A DNA stretch of 64,000 bases from Rhizophagus clarus (taxonomy: Eukaryota; Glomeromycota; Glomeromycetes; Glomerales; Glomeraceae). Positions 11,179-22,304 of this stretch are shown here, piece by piece. Within the stretch, counting starts at the first letter, position 1, and each line of letters opens with the position of its first letter. The DNA is taken from the NCBI GenBank assembly GCA_015698045.1, contig BLAL01000011.1, positions 1,428,501 to 1,492,500 on the forward strand, given 5' to 3'. Both the position numbers and the translations under genes were made by a program. The notes beneath the pieces were generated by a model that made no database searches, had not been told where the DNA came from, and saw only the letters and a list, made by a program, of their open reading frames with translations.

Positions 11179-12865
11179 AGGGACCGCTCCGAATTCTGGG
11201 AGAGCCTAGCTCGAAGAATTCGGAGATGGTTCCGCGTGAGGTTCACTGGCCAACAGGTAGAAAGAAAGTGGAGAAACTTGGTTAGGAATTTTAATGTTAG
11301 TAAAATAATAATAAATCATAAAAAAAAAATAAATAAAAAATAAAAAATTAATAGTATTAACATTTTTAGAATTTCTGTGAATGGAGGAATGGTGCGCGAA
11401 ATGGAAGGTGGTCCCGGAAAGGAGAAAGATATTATAGGCAGTTCCGCACAAGGTTTTGGGACAGACCTGGTAATTATTAAGAATTTTTTTAAGTTATTTA
11501 AGTTCTAAATTTATATATATTTCTTAGGGAACCACCACAGTCGTAGGCGGCGTAGAAACACTGCGCATCGGCGGCCTCGGAATCCGTAAATTATATTTTT
11601 TTATTTTTATTTTTTTTTTATTTTGTATTTTTTATATTTTATTTTTATTTTTATTTTTTATTTATATTTTTATATTTTTATTATTTTTATTATTATTATT
11701 TTTTATTTTTATTATCTTTTATTATTATTATTTTTTATTAAATATATATATATATTATATAGTCATCTAATTATTATTTTAATATTTTTACTATTTTATA
11801 ATTTGATTTAATATCGGCCTATATTCAACTGAAATTAAAAAATTCGACCTCAATTATAAGTAATTAAAGCTTATTATAATAAATTGCTTTTATTCAATAA
11901 ACATTCATTTTTTTTTTTTATTAAAGTATTAATTTAATAAACAATCTGTCGTCATATATTATATAATATATTGTAATGATGAAATGTCCCCAATAAATTT
12001 TTAAAAAAGGTACATTTAGGCGTGACAGATCTAATACCGCTGATTCTTCCAAAATGTTACTAAAATCTTTCCATAGATCAAATTGAGAGAACTAATCTAT
12101 CAATTTACAATATAAAATCTTGAAATAATCTTTCACATTTTCAAAATACGTGATCAAACTCATTTTTGCTAAACTGCCGAAACCTTTTGGCGTTTACATG
12201 CAATAGTTTCGGCATTTTAATTTAATTTGACGATCATTGATTATCATGATCAATCTATTTTTACGGTTTTCTAAACCATAATTTTTTTTTTATTTTTTTT
12301 TTAGGTTGCTGGACTCCCAGACTTGGAATGTAAGTTGGAAGGGGTGGGGGGAATTTTTTTTTAATATTAAAGAAACGTTACTAACGTTTCTTTCTTTATT
12401 TTTTTTAGGTTTCCAGCCTTCTTGAACGAACCGGACTTGGGAAATGTAAGTTGGAAAGGGTGGTGATTTTTTTTTAATATTAAAGAAACGTTACTAACGT
12501 TTCTTTCTTTATTTTTTTTAGGTTGCCGGCCTTCTTGGACGAACCAGACTTGGGAATGTAAGTTAGAAAGGGCGGAGGATTTTTTTTTAATATTAAAGAA
12601 ACGTTACTAATGTTTCTTTCTTTATTTTTTTTAGGTTGCCGGCCTTCTTGGACGAACCGGACTTGGGAATGTAAGTTGGAAAGGGTGGTGATTTTTTTTA
12701 ATGTTAAAGAAACGTTACTAACATTTCTTTCTTTATTTTTTTCAGATTGCTGGACTCCAGACTTGAAATGTAAGGAGAGAGGGAGGGATATTTTTTGAAT
12801 ATTAAAGAAACAGTTTAACGTTTCTTTTATTTATTTTAGGTTGCAGTTTCCCTTGTTCCTCTTGA
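11179..12865 (+). CDS. Candidate micro-exon gene (Arg/Trp/Cys-rich product)
   Basis: Nine exon-like blocks join into one open frame: 11179-11256, 11370-11469, 11528-11585, 12305-12329, 12409-12445, 12522-12557, 12635-12670, 12746-12769 and 12840-12865 (TGA). That is 420 nt, 139 residues plus stop. All junctions are GT-AG and phase-coherent. The first three blocks are unusually GC-rich and encode an Arg-rich segment (HHSRRRRRNTAHRRPRNP). The later ones repeat CCRPSWTNQTWE-like units. The introns of 70-79 bp carry GTAAGT, a TACTAAC-type branch site and a T-tract before AG. The 719-bp third intron is mostly low complexity. The 5' end is unresolved. A second frame is also open through much of the array, so coding is not proven; a decayed or non-coding spliced repeat is the alternative. 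No domain was recognised. Confidence 0.45.
11590..11815. repeat. T/A low-complexity tract
   Basis: About 220 bp of TTTTATTTTTATT-type sequence within the long third intron of the micro-exon gene. Confidence 0.8.
12305..12865 (+). repeat. Tandem micro-exon/intron array 1 (six units)
   Basis: Units of about 112 bp repeat: a 24-37 nt GC-richer block (core TTGCCGGCCTTCTTGGACGA), then GTAAGTTGGAAGGG, a T-tract, the inverted repeat AAAGAAACGTTA/TAACGTTTCTTT, and CTTTATTTTTTTTAG. The centre of the palindrome supplies the branch-site consensus TACTAAC in each copy. Acceptors end at 12304, 12408, 12521, 12634, 12745 and 12839. Confidence 0.85.
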
Positions 12866-13185
12866 TCCTAACGTGATCACGATTAAGAAAAGTTTGAGCA
12901 AACTTTTCTTAAAATTGTATTATAAATGACTGTAACTTTTTTATTAATTTATTGTAATAAAATACGTAATAAAATAAAAATATTAACAATAATAATTATA
13001 CTTTTAAACACTTTACAAAAAATTTATAAACTTGATAATGCATTCAATAAATAAGACAATAAAAATTTTTTAACTACATTAAACGAATTAAAAATTTCTA
13101 AAAAGAAAAATCTATAAAGAAAGTAAACTCTAAAAAATTTCTTAATACGTTATATAATATGAAATCTAACGTATTAAAATTTGTA
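12866..13185. other. AT-rich spacer before right subterminal repeats
   Basis: Contains the hairpin AAGAAAAGTTTGAGCAAACTTTTCTT at 12883-12908, directly after the stop of the micro-exon gene; it could be a 3'-end structure. Nothing else was recognised. Confidence 0.4.
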
Positions 13186-13408
13186 TCACATATCAGGTAC
13201 CCGATATGTGTAAGATAGAACTGTGCCCGATATATATTAAATAACATATCGGTGACCAATAGTTTAGATATCAGGGTCTTGGTAATTAGGCATATTTTGA
13301 AGTGTAATAAATCGGGTACCCGATATGTAAAAATACCCGATATTTATCCGATTAGCCGCCGATATATAAGTCCCCGATATGTACCCGATAGAATTGATTT
13401 TGACCAGT

Positions 13409-14470
13409 GTTTGTCAACACAATACAATTTTTATATTGAAAACAAGATATTGGTACAATATAGTTTTGACATTTGATAGATATTTTAATTTGAAAATAAT
13501 ATCCTTGCGATGTTGTCTCAGTGTTTGCACAATATAATTTTGATATCGAGTAGACGTTTAATACTTAAAAACTATATTCTTGAGATATTAATTCGATATT
13601 GGTACAATGTAGTTTCGATATTGGGTAGATGTATTAAATTTGAAATAATGTTTCTGCGATGTTGTCTCAATGTTCGCACAATATAGGTTTGGTGTCGAGC
13701 AGATATTTTAATATTTGAAACAATATTCCTGAGGTGTTGATTTGATGTTGGTATGATGTAGTTACGACGTTGAGTAGATATTTTAAAAATTAAATAACAT
13801 TTTTGCGATGTCATTTCAATGTTTGCACAATATAGTTTTGATGTCGAACAGATATCTTGAAGTGTTGATTTGATGTTGGTATGATGTAGTTACGACGTTG
13901 GGTATCTATTTTAAAATTTAAATAACATTTCTGTGATGTTGTCTCAATGTTTGAACAATATAGTTTTGATGTCGAGCAAATGTCTTAATATCTGAACAAT
14001 ATTTTTGAGATGTTAATTTGATGTCGATATGATGTCGTTACGATGTTGGGCAGGTATTTTAAAATTTAAATAAAATTTCTGCGATGTTATCGTAACGTTT
14101 GAACAATATAGTTTTGATGTCGAGCAAATGCCTTAATATTTGAACACTATTCTTGAGGTGTTAATTTGATGTCGATATGATGTAGATTTGATATTGGATA
14201 GATATTTAAAATTTGAAACAATAGTTTTAAGATGTCGATTTGATGTTAGTACAATATAGTTTTGAGATCAAACTAATATTTTTTAAACTTTTAATGATAT
14301 CACTATGATGCCATTAATATATTGAATCGTGTGTCGATTTGATGTTGATTCGATGCCGTCACAAATCAACATCGAATCAACATCGAATCAGCATATTTAA
14401 GTTCAAACTTAACTATGTCAATTCGATTTTTAATTATGATATCGTGAATATCTCGAATCGATATCGAATC
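13409..14470. repeat. Degenerate tandem repeat, ~148-bp period
   Basis: GCGATGTTGTCTCAATGTTTGCACAATATAG-like anchors occur at about 13508, 13657, 13805, 13933 and 14081. Within each unit, sub-motifs such as GATGTTGG and GTCGAG recur. It starts where the TIR element ends. No coding potential. Confidence 0.8.
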
Positions 14471-15300
14471 GACGTCACTTTAGAACCCCAAGTTTCTGTA
14501 AAGTAGTCCTTAGACTTGAACAAGTCTTACCTAATACTTTTACATAACAAAAAATAGTAGATTAGTAGCTAATGCGTTAACTATCCTTTGTCACTTAAAT
14601 GCTACTGCTTTCTTAGACACTATCATTTTTTCAGCTCTTGATAAAGTTGCATATGACATTGAGGAACATCTAGATATTATCAATGAAAAAGTATCAATTA
14701 AAACTAGCAGCACTTACTAATAAATGCAAATCAAAAATTCTTGATATAGCTGATAATTTAACTAATATGAATATGGACTCAGATAGGATCCCAAACAATA
14801 TATATATAGGTCAGATGAAAATTTCAAAATTTACTATGATCAATAAGCAAATTATTTTAAGTTCTGCTAAGCAAACTCTTATTATAACCTTTGAATTTTT
14901 TTATTCTACTAAGTAATTTTTTTTCTGACATATATAACTTTATTTAAGTATAAAAAAACTTAATTATAATAAATATATATATAGTAATAGTAAATTAATT
15001 TTTTATATCATTGCAAAAAAAAATTATGAAATTAATTCACTAAATATTAATAAATTAATAATATAAAATAATATACAACTTCAGAATTTTTAATTTTAAT
15101 TAATATTAATATAATATTAATATACTATTGCTATTTTAAAAATAGTTTTAAAATTTGGAATTTTTTATAAATATTATTATATTTAGATTTATAAAAATTA
15201 AAATATAAATTATTGCCAACTCTTATGAATAACTTCTTAAAGTTAACAAGTTGATTTAAAATAAAAAAAATTACACTTTAAAATTAAAATCACTTAAACG
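14471..15300. other. AT-rich region, small unsupported ORF
   Basis: A 77-codon plus-strand frame (14683-14916) follows a T-tract/CAG acceptor-like site at 14632. A short preceding frame reads LDKVAYDIEEHLDIINEK. It could be a remnant of a coding exon, but no family was recognised. The rest is A/T-rich. Confidence 0.3.
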
Positions 15301-15900
15301 ATAAATAATTGAAAGTACAAAAGTTAGTTGCATTTCACGAATATTAATCCAATCATTCTAAACATTTTATTGTGAGTAGATTCAACCTCACTGAACAACT
15401 TTACTTAAGCGGATAAAGGCAATTTTATTTGATCAAAATGGTGAAATCATCTCTAAAGTTATAAAATAGGTTTTCGCAAAAAAATTGATAATACAAAAAT
15501 AGCCAATACTTTACAAATATTAGTCCAATCATTATAAAAATTTATATACAAGTAGATTCAACATCACTGAACAACTTTTTAAATATAAAAAAGTAATTTC
15601 ATTTGACCAAAGTGAAGTTATTACATCCTGAATTTAAAAGAGAAAAAAAATTTTTTGGAGTTAGTACTGTTTAAAAAATATAATTATTTTCACAAATATT
15701 ATATTTAGAATCATAAAAATTAAAATACAAATACTTTTTACAACTGCTGAATAATTTACTTAAACATAAAAAGGTAATTTCATTTGTCCAAAATTCATTT
15801 TATATATAAGTTAAATTAGCAAACAAAAAATAAGAATATGAGAATATTATTATAAAAACATAATTTTTTTTATAAATATTAAATACAATATTGTGTTTAT
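15300..15900 (-). repeat. Dispersed ~180-bp satellite, minus orientation
   Basis: About three degenerate copies contain, on the minus strand, TTTGATCAAATAAAATTGCC, GCTTAAGTAAAGTTGTTCAG and GTTGAATCTACT. The same unit occurs in the opposite orientation at 42160-42800. Spacing is about 170-190 bp. Confidence 0.65.
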
Positions 15901-16106
15901 AAAATTAAAATATGTAAAATAATAAAAAAGTAGTATCAGTTTAAAAAAATTTTTTGCGCGATAAAATAAATTTTTTGTCTGATCATCTGAAAGCTTAGGA
16001 GTGATAGTATTTAATGTTTCTACTGGCAAATCAAAATCTATAAAAGGACGGAATGGTTCATCACTAATTTTTTGATATATGTGTGAAATTAAAATTTTCT
16101 CTCTCT
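15900..16106. other. AT-rich spacer
   Basis: No feature recognised between the satellite and the small inverted-repeat element. Confidence 0.4.
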
Positions 16107-16277
16107 ATATATATGGGGTCTTTGCAATAGAAAGGTACAAAACTCAAAAAAAAATAAAAATTTAATTAATATTAAATTTACACTTATTTTAGTATAAAAA
16201 ACATAATTAGCATATAAAATAAATTTAAAATTTTTTTTGAGTTTCGTACCTTTCTATTGCAAAGACCCCATATATAA
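16107..16277. mobile_element. MITE-like inverted-repeat element (~170 bp)
   Basis: Left arm TATGGGGTCTTTGCAATAGA... is matched by the complement at the right end (…TTGCAAAGACCCCATA). The arms are about 50 bp with one mismatch around an A/T-rich loop with no coding capacity. TA-rich flanks are compatible with a TA target duplication, but the exact ends are ambiguous. Confidence 0.75.
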
Positions 16278-16564
16278 AAATCTTTGTTATACGAATAAGA
16301 GGTTCTGTTACACAAATATAATTACTGAGCTGAAATAAAAATAAGTTCAACTATGCATTTAAATATCTAACCAACTAAAAATTTTATATTAAAATAAGCA
16401 AATAAAAGTCTTACATAGGGTTTTTTTTTTATATAATCATTAAGCAAACTCAAATCTAACATATTTATATATTGTTCAGGGTCCTACTCAGATAGCACGT
16501 ACCAATTAAATAATACTTAAAGCATATAATTATCTCCTGTTTCTCCTATTCTCATTGAACTTAA

Positions 16565-17060
16565 AACCTTCTGGACATTAGTGTTGACTAAGAATCAGAA
16601 GAAAAAGTTGAAGAAAAAAGAAAAAGCTGCAGAAAAAATTAACTTTCTACAGAATAACAATTGTTATCTTCTTTAACTGTGTCATCTGATTCTACTTTTG
16701 CTAGTCTGTCCCTACAGTTGAAAGAACTACCAATATCTAGTTTGACTATTCCTCCAGCTTATCCTACCTTAAGTGATGATAAAGGTCAAGCTTCAGCTAC
16801 AAAGAAAATTAAATTACAAGACAGTTGCACAGAAATAAATAATTTAATTATTACAGGGTACCAATCTGGAAAAGAAGAACAATGGCTTTTATTGAACTTT
16901 ATAGTGTATGATATCCCAGCCAAATGGATGAATTATAAGCTTTTTGCAGAATTAAAAAGTGAGGAAAAGTGGTGTCAATCAATATGCAAGTACAGAAGAA
17001 ATACTTAACTGCAAGGGTTTGACTGATTCCTAATCATAATTATTTGAAGGCTTACAACAA
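16565..17060 (+). pseudogene. Non-LTR retrotransposon ORF1-like remnant
   Basis: Resembles the N-terminal ORF of Glomeromycotina non-LTR elements: a Lys-rich start (WTLVLTKNQKKKLKKKEKAA), a Ser/Pro-rich linker, then a small fold containing YDIPAKWMNYKLFAELKS. A frameshift near 16960 is needed to continue into VVSINMQVQKKYLTARV, after which a TGA interrupts (about 17017). The region beyond 17060 is not coding. Family assignment is by recognition of short motifs and is tentative. Confidence 0.4.
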
Positions 17061-17236
17061 TAGTTATTGAATGATCTTTTTTTTAGAAATATTCTTATCT
17101 GTTAGTTCTCTGCTACCTGAAATTAGAGCTCTAAATTTCTGGTTCAATTCCATTTTCAGTTCTGATTTGACTTTCTAATATAAAATTTTATCAAAAGTTA
17201 GGTTTTTGAACAGATCAGATCAATTTAGGTAACCCA
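17060..17236. other. Flank of the CACTA insertion, part of a repeat
   Basis: Contains AAATTTCTGGTTCAATTCC and CATTTTCAGTTCTGA, similar to the complement of 46640-46800, then CAGATCAGATC. The last three bases (CCA, 17234-17236) are the left copy of the CACTA target duplication. Confidence 0.6.
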
Positions 17237-17269
17237 CACAGGTCGAATGAAAAAAAATCAGATTTTGCT

Positions 17270-17760
17270 CTATTTAAAATAGCCTTGCCGACTTCAATAT
17301 AGAATATGCCAAATTTTGCTTATTTTAGTATAGCCATATCTATTTTTGCCGATTTTTGTTAAATTCCGATTTTTCAGTCATAAATGCCGATTTTAGCGGC
17401 CGATTTTTACCTTTTTTTAAATAAATGCCGATATTTAAACCGGAGATATTATATTTATTATATACTTTACCCTTTTCGTATAGTTCGAATAAAGGATTTT
17501 ATCTTATTTAAAATTCCCTTGCCGACTTCAATAAGGCTTTGCCGATTATTTTACTAATTTTTTGCCGATTTTTGTTAACTTCCGATTTTTCATTCAGAAA
17601 TGCCGATTTTAGCGGCCGATTTTTACCTTTTTTTTAATTAAATGCCGATATTTAAACCGGAGATATTATATTTAGTGTAAACTTTACCGCTTTTGACACA
17701 GGTCGAATAAAGATTTTACTCTATTTAAAATAGCCTTTGCCGATATTTAAATTGTAATAT
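17270..17760. repeat. Left subterminal repeats (GCCGATTTTT)
   Basis: Repeated GCCGATTTTT, GCCGATATTTAAACCGGAG and AATAGCCTTGCCGACTTCA. Two larger copies start near 17271 and 17505. Related pieces recur at about 18655-18690 and 18835-18868. The complement motifs AAAAATCGGC cluster at the right end (26390-26980). In En/Spm such repeats bind the second element-encoded protein. Confidence 0.8.
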
Positions 17761-18299
17761 TTCGTAATTTTACATCATAGGATTATTGAAATTATTTATT
17801 ATACTAATAAATATAAGATACTATTCAAAATATTCTACTTGTTTTGTACATTGAATTCCCAGTTGGTTCGATTTCACAAACAATAACTGAAGTATTCATA
17901 AGGTTGAACAGTGATAATCGAAACTGATGAGATCGCATTGATAAGGCCTATTCCTAAAAAGTTAATTAATCACATTTAATTAAACGCTATTTAATTGTAC
18001 TATTTTTTTTTTTTCAAAAAAAAACTTTCTTTCTGAAAGAAGAGTCTGCCTCCTATACCGTTTGCCGTCGTGCATAGTGTGTTATAGAAAAGGTGGGCTA
18101 GGTGGCCACCTAAAGTTTGTAAATAACTCTGGTACCAAAGTTGATGATCTATTTACTATACATAGACCTCTCGCTTCGAATTTTGATTATGATAATTCCG
18201 CCTCCTCTGTCGCATTATTCGTCGAAGTCTAAATAGATATCATTATGACTTATGAGTAAAATATTTACAATAATAATGTAAATTCTTTAATCATAGTTA

Positions 18300-18556
18300 A
18301 AATAGGCATGATGGGATAACTCATATATCATGAGCTCTGTCTGTGCGAAGTGTCGTTTTATTTATAATCAAAGTAGACTTAAGTCGTAAGTAACTTTGAT
18401 TATTATTGATTAGGAAAGTACATGCAACGAAAATCCTTTATCAAGGGGTAAAATAGGCATGATGGGATAACTCATATATCATGAGCTCTGTCTGTGCGAA
18501 GTGCCGTTTTATTTATAATCAAAGTAGGCTTAAGTCGTAAGTAACTTGATTATAAC
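18300..18556. repeat. 151-bp direct duplication
   Basis: AATAGGCATGATGGGATAAC starts at 18301 and again at 18452. About 105 bp is shared almost exactly, with two differences (TGTCG/TGCCG and AGAC/AGGC), both transitions. Confidence 0.85.
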
Positions 18557-18869
18557 AATGATGATTATTGGAGAATTAAGTTGCAACATTTTTAAACATT
18601 TTTGAATAAGTGCCGTATTAATTTAATGTAATTGTTACCCTTTTCAAATAAGAAGGGCCGATTTGCAATACAGCTTTGCCAGCCTTAAATGTATTTATAT
18701 AGCCAGAATAATTGTTTTATACTTTATGTGATATTTAATTAAAATAAAATAAACCTTTGATATCTAAAAATTATTACATGATTAGAGTTATTAATCACAA
18801 AGTATGGTGCTTGTATCGTAATGCTGTAATAAAGACCGATTTGCAATACAACTTTGCCGGCTCAAAATA

Positions 18870-19053
18870 AGATCTCTTGTTATCTGAATTATCTGATTTT
18901 TCACGCGGTTAGAATTAATTACGGTATATGTAACCTTTATCGTTATTCTTGTGCCAAAAAAAATGATTGTTATAATTTAATCAAATACAAATGCTATAAT
19001 TGAATTCGCCATTCCGATTTTACATATAATTCATTTTATATTATATAAAGTTT
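18870..19053. other. Spacer between subterminal repeats and transposase 3' end
   Basis: AT-rich, no feature recognised. It would contain the transposase 3' UTR. Confidence 0.4.
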
Positions 19054-22000
19054 TTAAAACAAAATTTTTTTATTTAAAGGAATCACAGCCATATATTCTT
19101 TTGTTTTTCTCGTCCCAGTATCAAAATTACATTTAATGAATTTTCCTATTATATGATGTATGGGTATAATACTGTCTCTTCTCATATCATAAAACTCATT
19201 TGTCCATAATTTCATATTACATGATTTTATGTCGTTATCTACTTGGCAATAATATTTTGTACTATGATCTTGAACCGGTTTGTACCATTTGACTAACGCT
19301 AATGAATGGGTTAATGATCGTGAACTATTTAAATGAATAGTATGCTCAAAATAAAATTGTACTTGACCGGGATAAACATCGATCGATCCATCATAATGTA
19401 CAAATCGAGCTAATATATATGAGGATTTTTCGTGACGAGCAGCCTGAACAGAACCATATATGTCCGCCCCAATTCTTATTCTCCCATATTGTATAATTCT
19501 AGGGTTTACGACAGTACCGTTATTTGAACCTATTATAGAGTAGATGGAGATGAAACAATAATTATTATACAAACTATTATAAAATTCTACCAGTAGGTCC
19601 AAAATTTGGTTTGGAAGGATAGTTTCTTTGCGCGGTTTCATTAGCAATCCAGGAAAACATTCCGTTCCGTAAGCCGAATCTTCCTCAATAAGAGATAGTC
19701 TTATAAAATTTTGATACTCATCGCTCGCAAAATCATCAAGTGCAGCCAAGCTGCCAACAGATTTTCTTGGTTCTATTATCTCCAAGGAGGAAAATAAGTG
19801 ATCGTTGTCACAATTTGAGAGGAAGTATTGAAGGATTGTATTTTCGGACATAATTCTTAGTAGTTCAGATTCAATATTACGTCTGCTATTATTATAAGAA
19901 CCTACAATTTTTAAAAATAATTAATAACATTGCGATTTTCAAATCGGAAAAATTAAATCACGTACCTAAAATTCCGTTCATCCGTTCAAAGCTATAACAC
20001 CAGAATGAGGACAAAGGACCATAGTCTAATGCGCATTCACAGATATGGAGACAGAGATGCAGATTAGGACTTATTTTTTCTTGACCATATTTTTGTTCAA
20101 TTAATTTGTTCATCTCTATCAGTCTTGTAAACGCTTCATTTAACATATTTTTTTGTAGCTCTTAGTTTGTTAAGATCTTGCAAGCGCGCACGAAATATGC
20201 AAGAATTTTTCGGTCGATGTATCCAAAGAAACTCCATGTGATAGGTATTGCAAAAATTAACATGAAGGTTTTCCACATGTCCGCCGTGAAACTTGAGAAT
20301 CCTTCACCGGTAGCTATTCTGACAGAGCGGCGTCCAAGGTTACTTGGGAACTTTATCATGTCAGCTCTCTCTTGCATAATTTTGAGCTTTTCGTTATTTA
20401 ATATACCTTCGCCTATCCAGAGTTTCATTACGATCCATTTCGCAATACCGAGAAAAAGGCAATGCATAGGATCAACCACGCAAAAGCGAACAGGATTAAA
20501 ATAAAGCAAGCGGTATATCTCCGACCAGCGAACATGATGTTCAGAGACATGGGTTCTTCGTGCTTCTTCAGTTGCACATTGTTTCCACTCACTTGCTTTT
20601 TCTCTTATTTCATTAATATCTCGCTCAACAAACCAGTCGTCTAAATCTGCAAACCCCCCAAAATTTGGTTGATTGTTTATAAAATTTGCCGATTTGTAAC
20701 ATCGGTAGCATGCAATACGAGCCGAGATGAAACCACATAATTTCCGAGACGCAGGGACTTCGCTAGAACAGCCAATGATTGCACCACAGACAAATCGACC
20801 GTTGTTGTATTCGTTTGTTTTTATAAAATAGCCATTCCACAAACGATTTAACTGGTTAACGATCGGATACAAATAATTGTTAATTTCATGTTGGCTTGGT
20901 TCTTTCGGACCAGGCATTACTGCTAGTGTGAGAATATTGTGTGGCTTGAAGCGTTCATTACGCGGCAAATTACAAAAAATGGCATAAATCACACCAACAG
21001 AATATTGTGAATTTACGAATGGCTGGAACCAATCCATATTTAACATTAATCCGATATGAGTATCGGCAAATTCTTTTGTAAAAAACAGCGCACCATCATC
21101 ATCTGTAAAACTTTTCCAGACCCTACCATCATAGATATCGAATAAAGCTTCAGTTCCGTTTTTCCTTTCTGACCACTTCTGACATGACATTTCAAAATTT
21201 TTGCGATTAAAAAAAAGGGTCAATTGTTGCTTAATATTTATTAACGGGAATGTCATTATCGGACGGAAAATGGGATTATTACTACTATTATTACTATCTA
21301 TTTTCGTTAATAGAGGGTTATTGCATTGTTGTCGAAATCGTTCTATTCTGTGATTTGGATAGTTTACAAAACTGCAAGTTGGTATTTCAGTATTGTCTAA
21401 TAATTCTTTTATATCATACAATTTGTGACATCTGTCACAGGCTGCATATTTAATTATCGTTGTGGATATCCCCAACACCTTTTTAGCCATATATAAAGAG
21501 GAAGGAAAAGATGAAAATTTATTTTCATCTATTGTCAAAAGAAAAAATCTTAAGAACTTGAACAAAGAATCTATAGCTACATTGAAAAGTTTAAATCATT
21601 GTTGATATTGTAATATCCACAAAATAGTCCAAGTATAATTATCATTAATGTTAATGTTAGGAAGAATTGGTTCGCCGTCATCGAAATCTGTTGATGCAAA
21701 ATTGACTTCCTCATCGTCATCATCTTCATAATCATCAGAATAATTAGAATCGCTATCTTCAGTATCTCCATTTTTATCGTCATCATCTTCAGAATCCCCA
21801 TCTTGATCATTCTCGTTTCTTACATTATCCAATAATAAATTTTCAAGAACAAGATCAGATATTTTTCCTTTCTTTATCGTTCGATGTTTTGCCGATTCAT
21901 GTATAGGTGTCTTCTTTGTTAAAAAGAAATAGTTTCTTGTGAGTAATGGTTCAATATCTTCGGACAATGGTTCAATATCTTCGGACAATTGTTCAATATC

Positions 22001-22267
22001 TTCGGATAATTGTTCAGTTATATCAGGTGATGTATTATTTATCCCTTGTATTGGGTCGCATTCCATTACATCTTCATCAACAGCATCAGATGATATAACA
22101 TTTGAAGAACCTTCTTGATAATTGTTACCAAAATTATTATTTGCATTAGATTTTAATTTATATTTTAACTCATGTTTCAGTTTAGTCCTTGGATCAACCA
22201 ATTTACCGTTACATTCTTTACAGAAACAATGCATTTTGGTTCTGGTTCTTGTATCTAGAGATTCTGA

Positions 22268-22270
<3 letters not shown>
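19054..22270 (-). pseudogene. Tnp2-type CACTA transposase, two in-frame stops
   Basis: Two exons: 22270 down to 19966, and 19901 down to 19054, joined by a 64-bp GT-AG intron (GILG/SYNNS keeps frame). The total is 1051 codons. The N-terminus has a CxCxxC cluster (HCFCKECNGKLVDPRT) and a long acidic Asp/Glu segment. Then follow Tnp2-family motifs: FNRKNFEMSCQKW, LMLNMDWFQPF, FCNLPRNERFKPHN, AVMPGPKEPSQHE, CRCYKSANF and CVVDPMHCLFLGIAKW. The last resembles the DPMH block conserved in fungal Tnp2 proteins. TGA at 21596-21598 replaces what is probably an Arg codon after WILQYQQ, and TAA at 20162-20164 follows ACKILTN. The reading frame is otherwise uninterrupted. On the sense strand a run of 31 A lies directly before the ATG. 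Confidence 0.88.

Positions 22271-22304
<34 letters not shown>

Larger units (their letters stand above)
8680..13408. mobile_element. TIR element with TATCGGG subterminal palindromes
   Basis: The two ends are 36-bp inverted repeats with one mismatch: left begins ACTGGTCAAAATCAATGCTA at 8680, and the right end reads as the complement up to 13408. Both ends carry clusters of TATCGGGTAC / GTACCCGATA (8697-9045 and 13186-13395). No recognisable transposase is encoded, so it would be non-autonomous unless the micro-exon gene at 11.2-12.9 kb has that role. No clear target-site duplication was found. It also holds a 207-bp tandem duplication and T-rich tracts. Confidence 0.75.
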
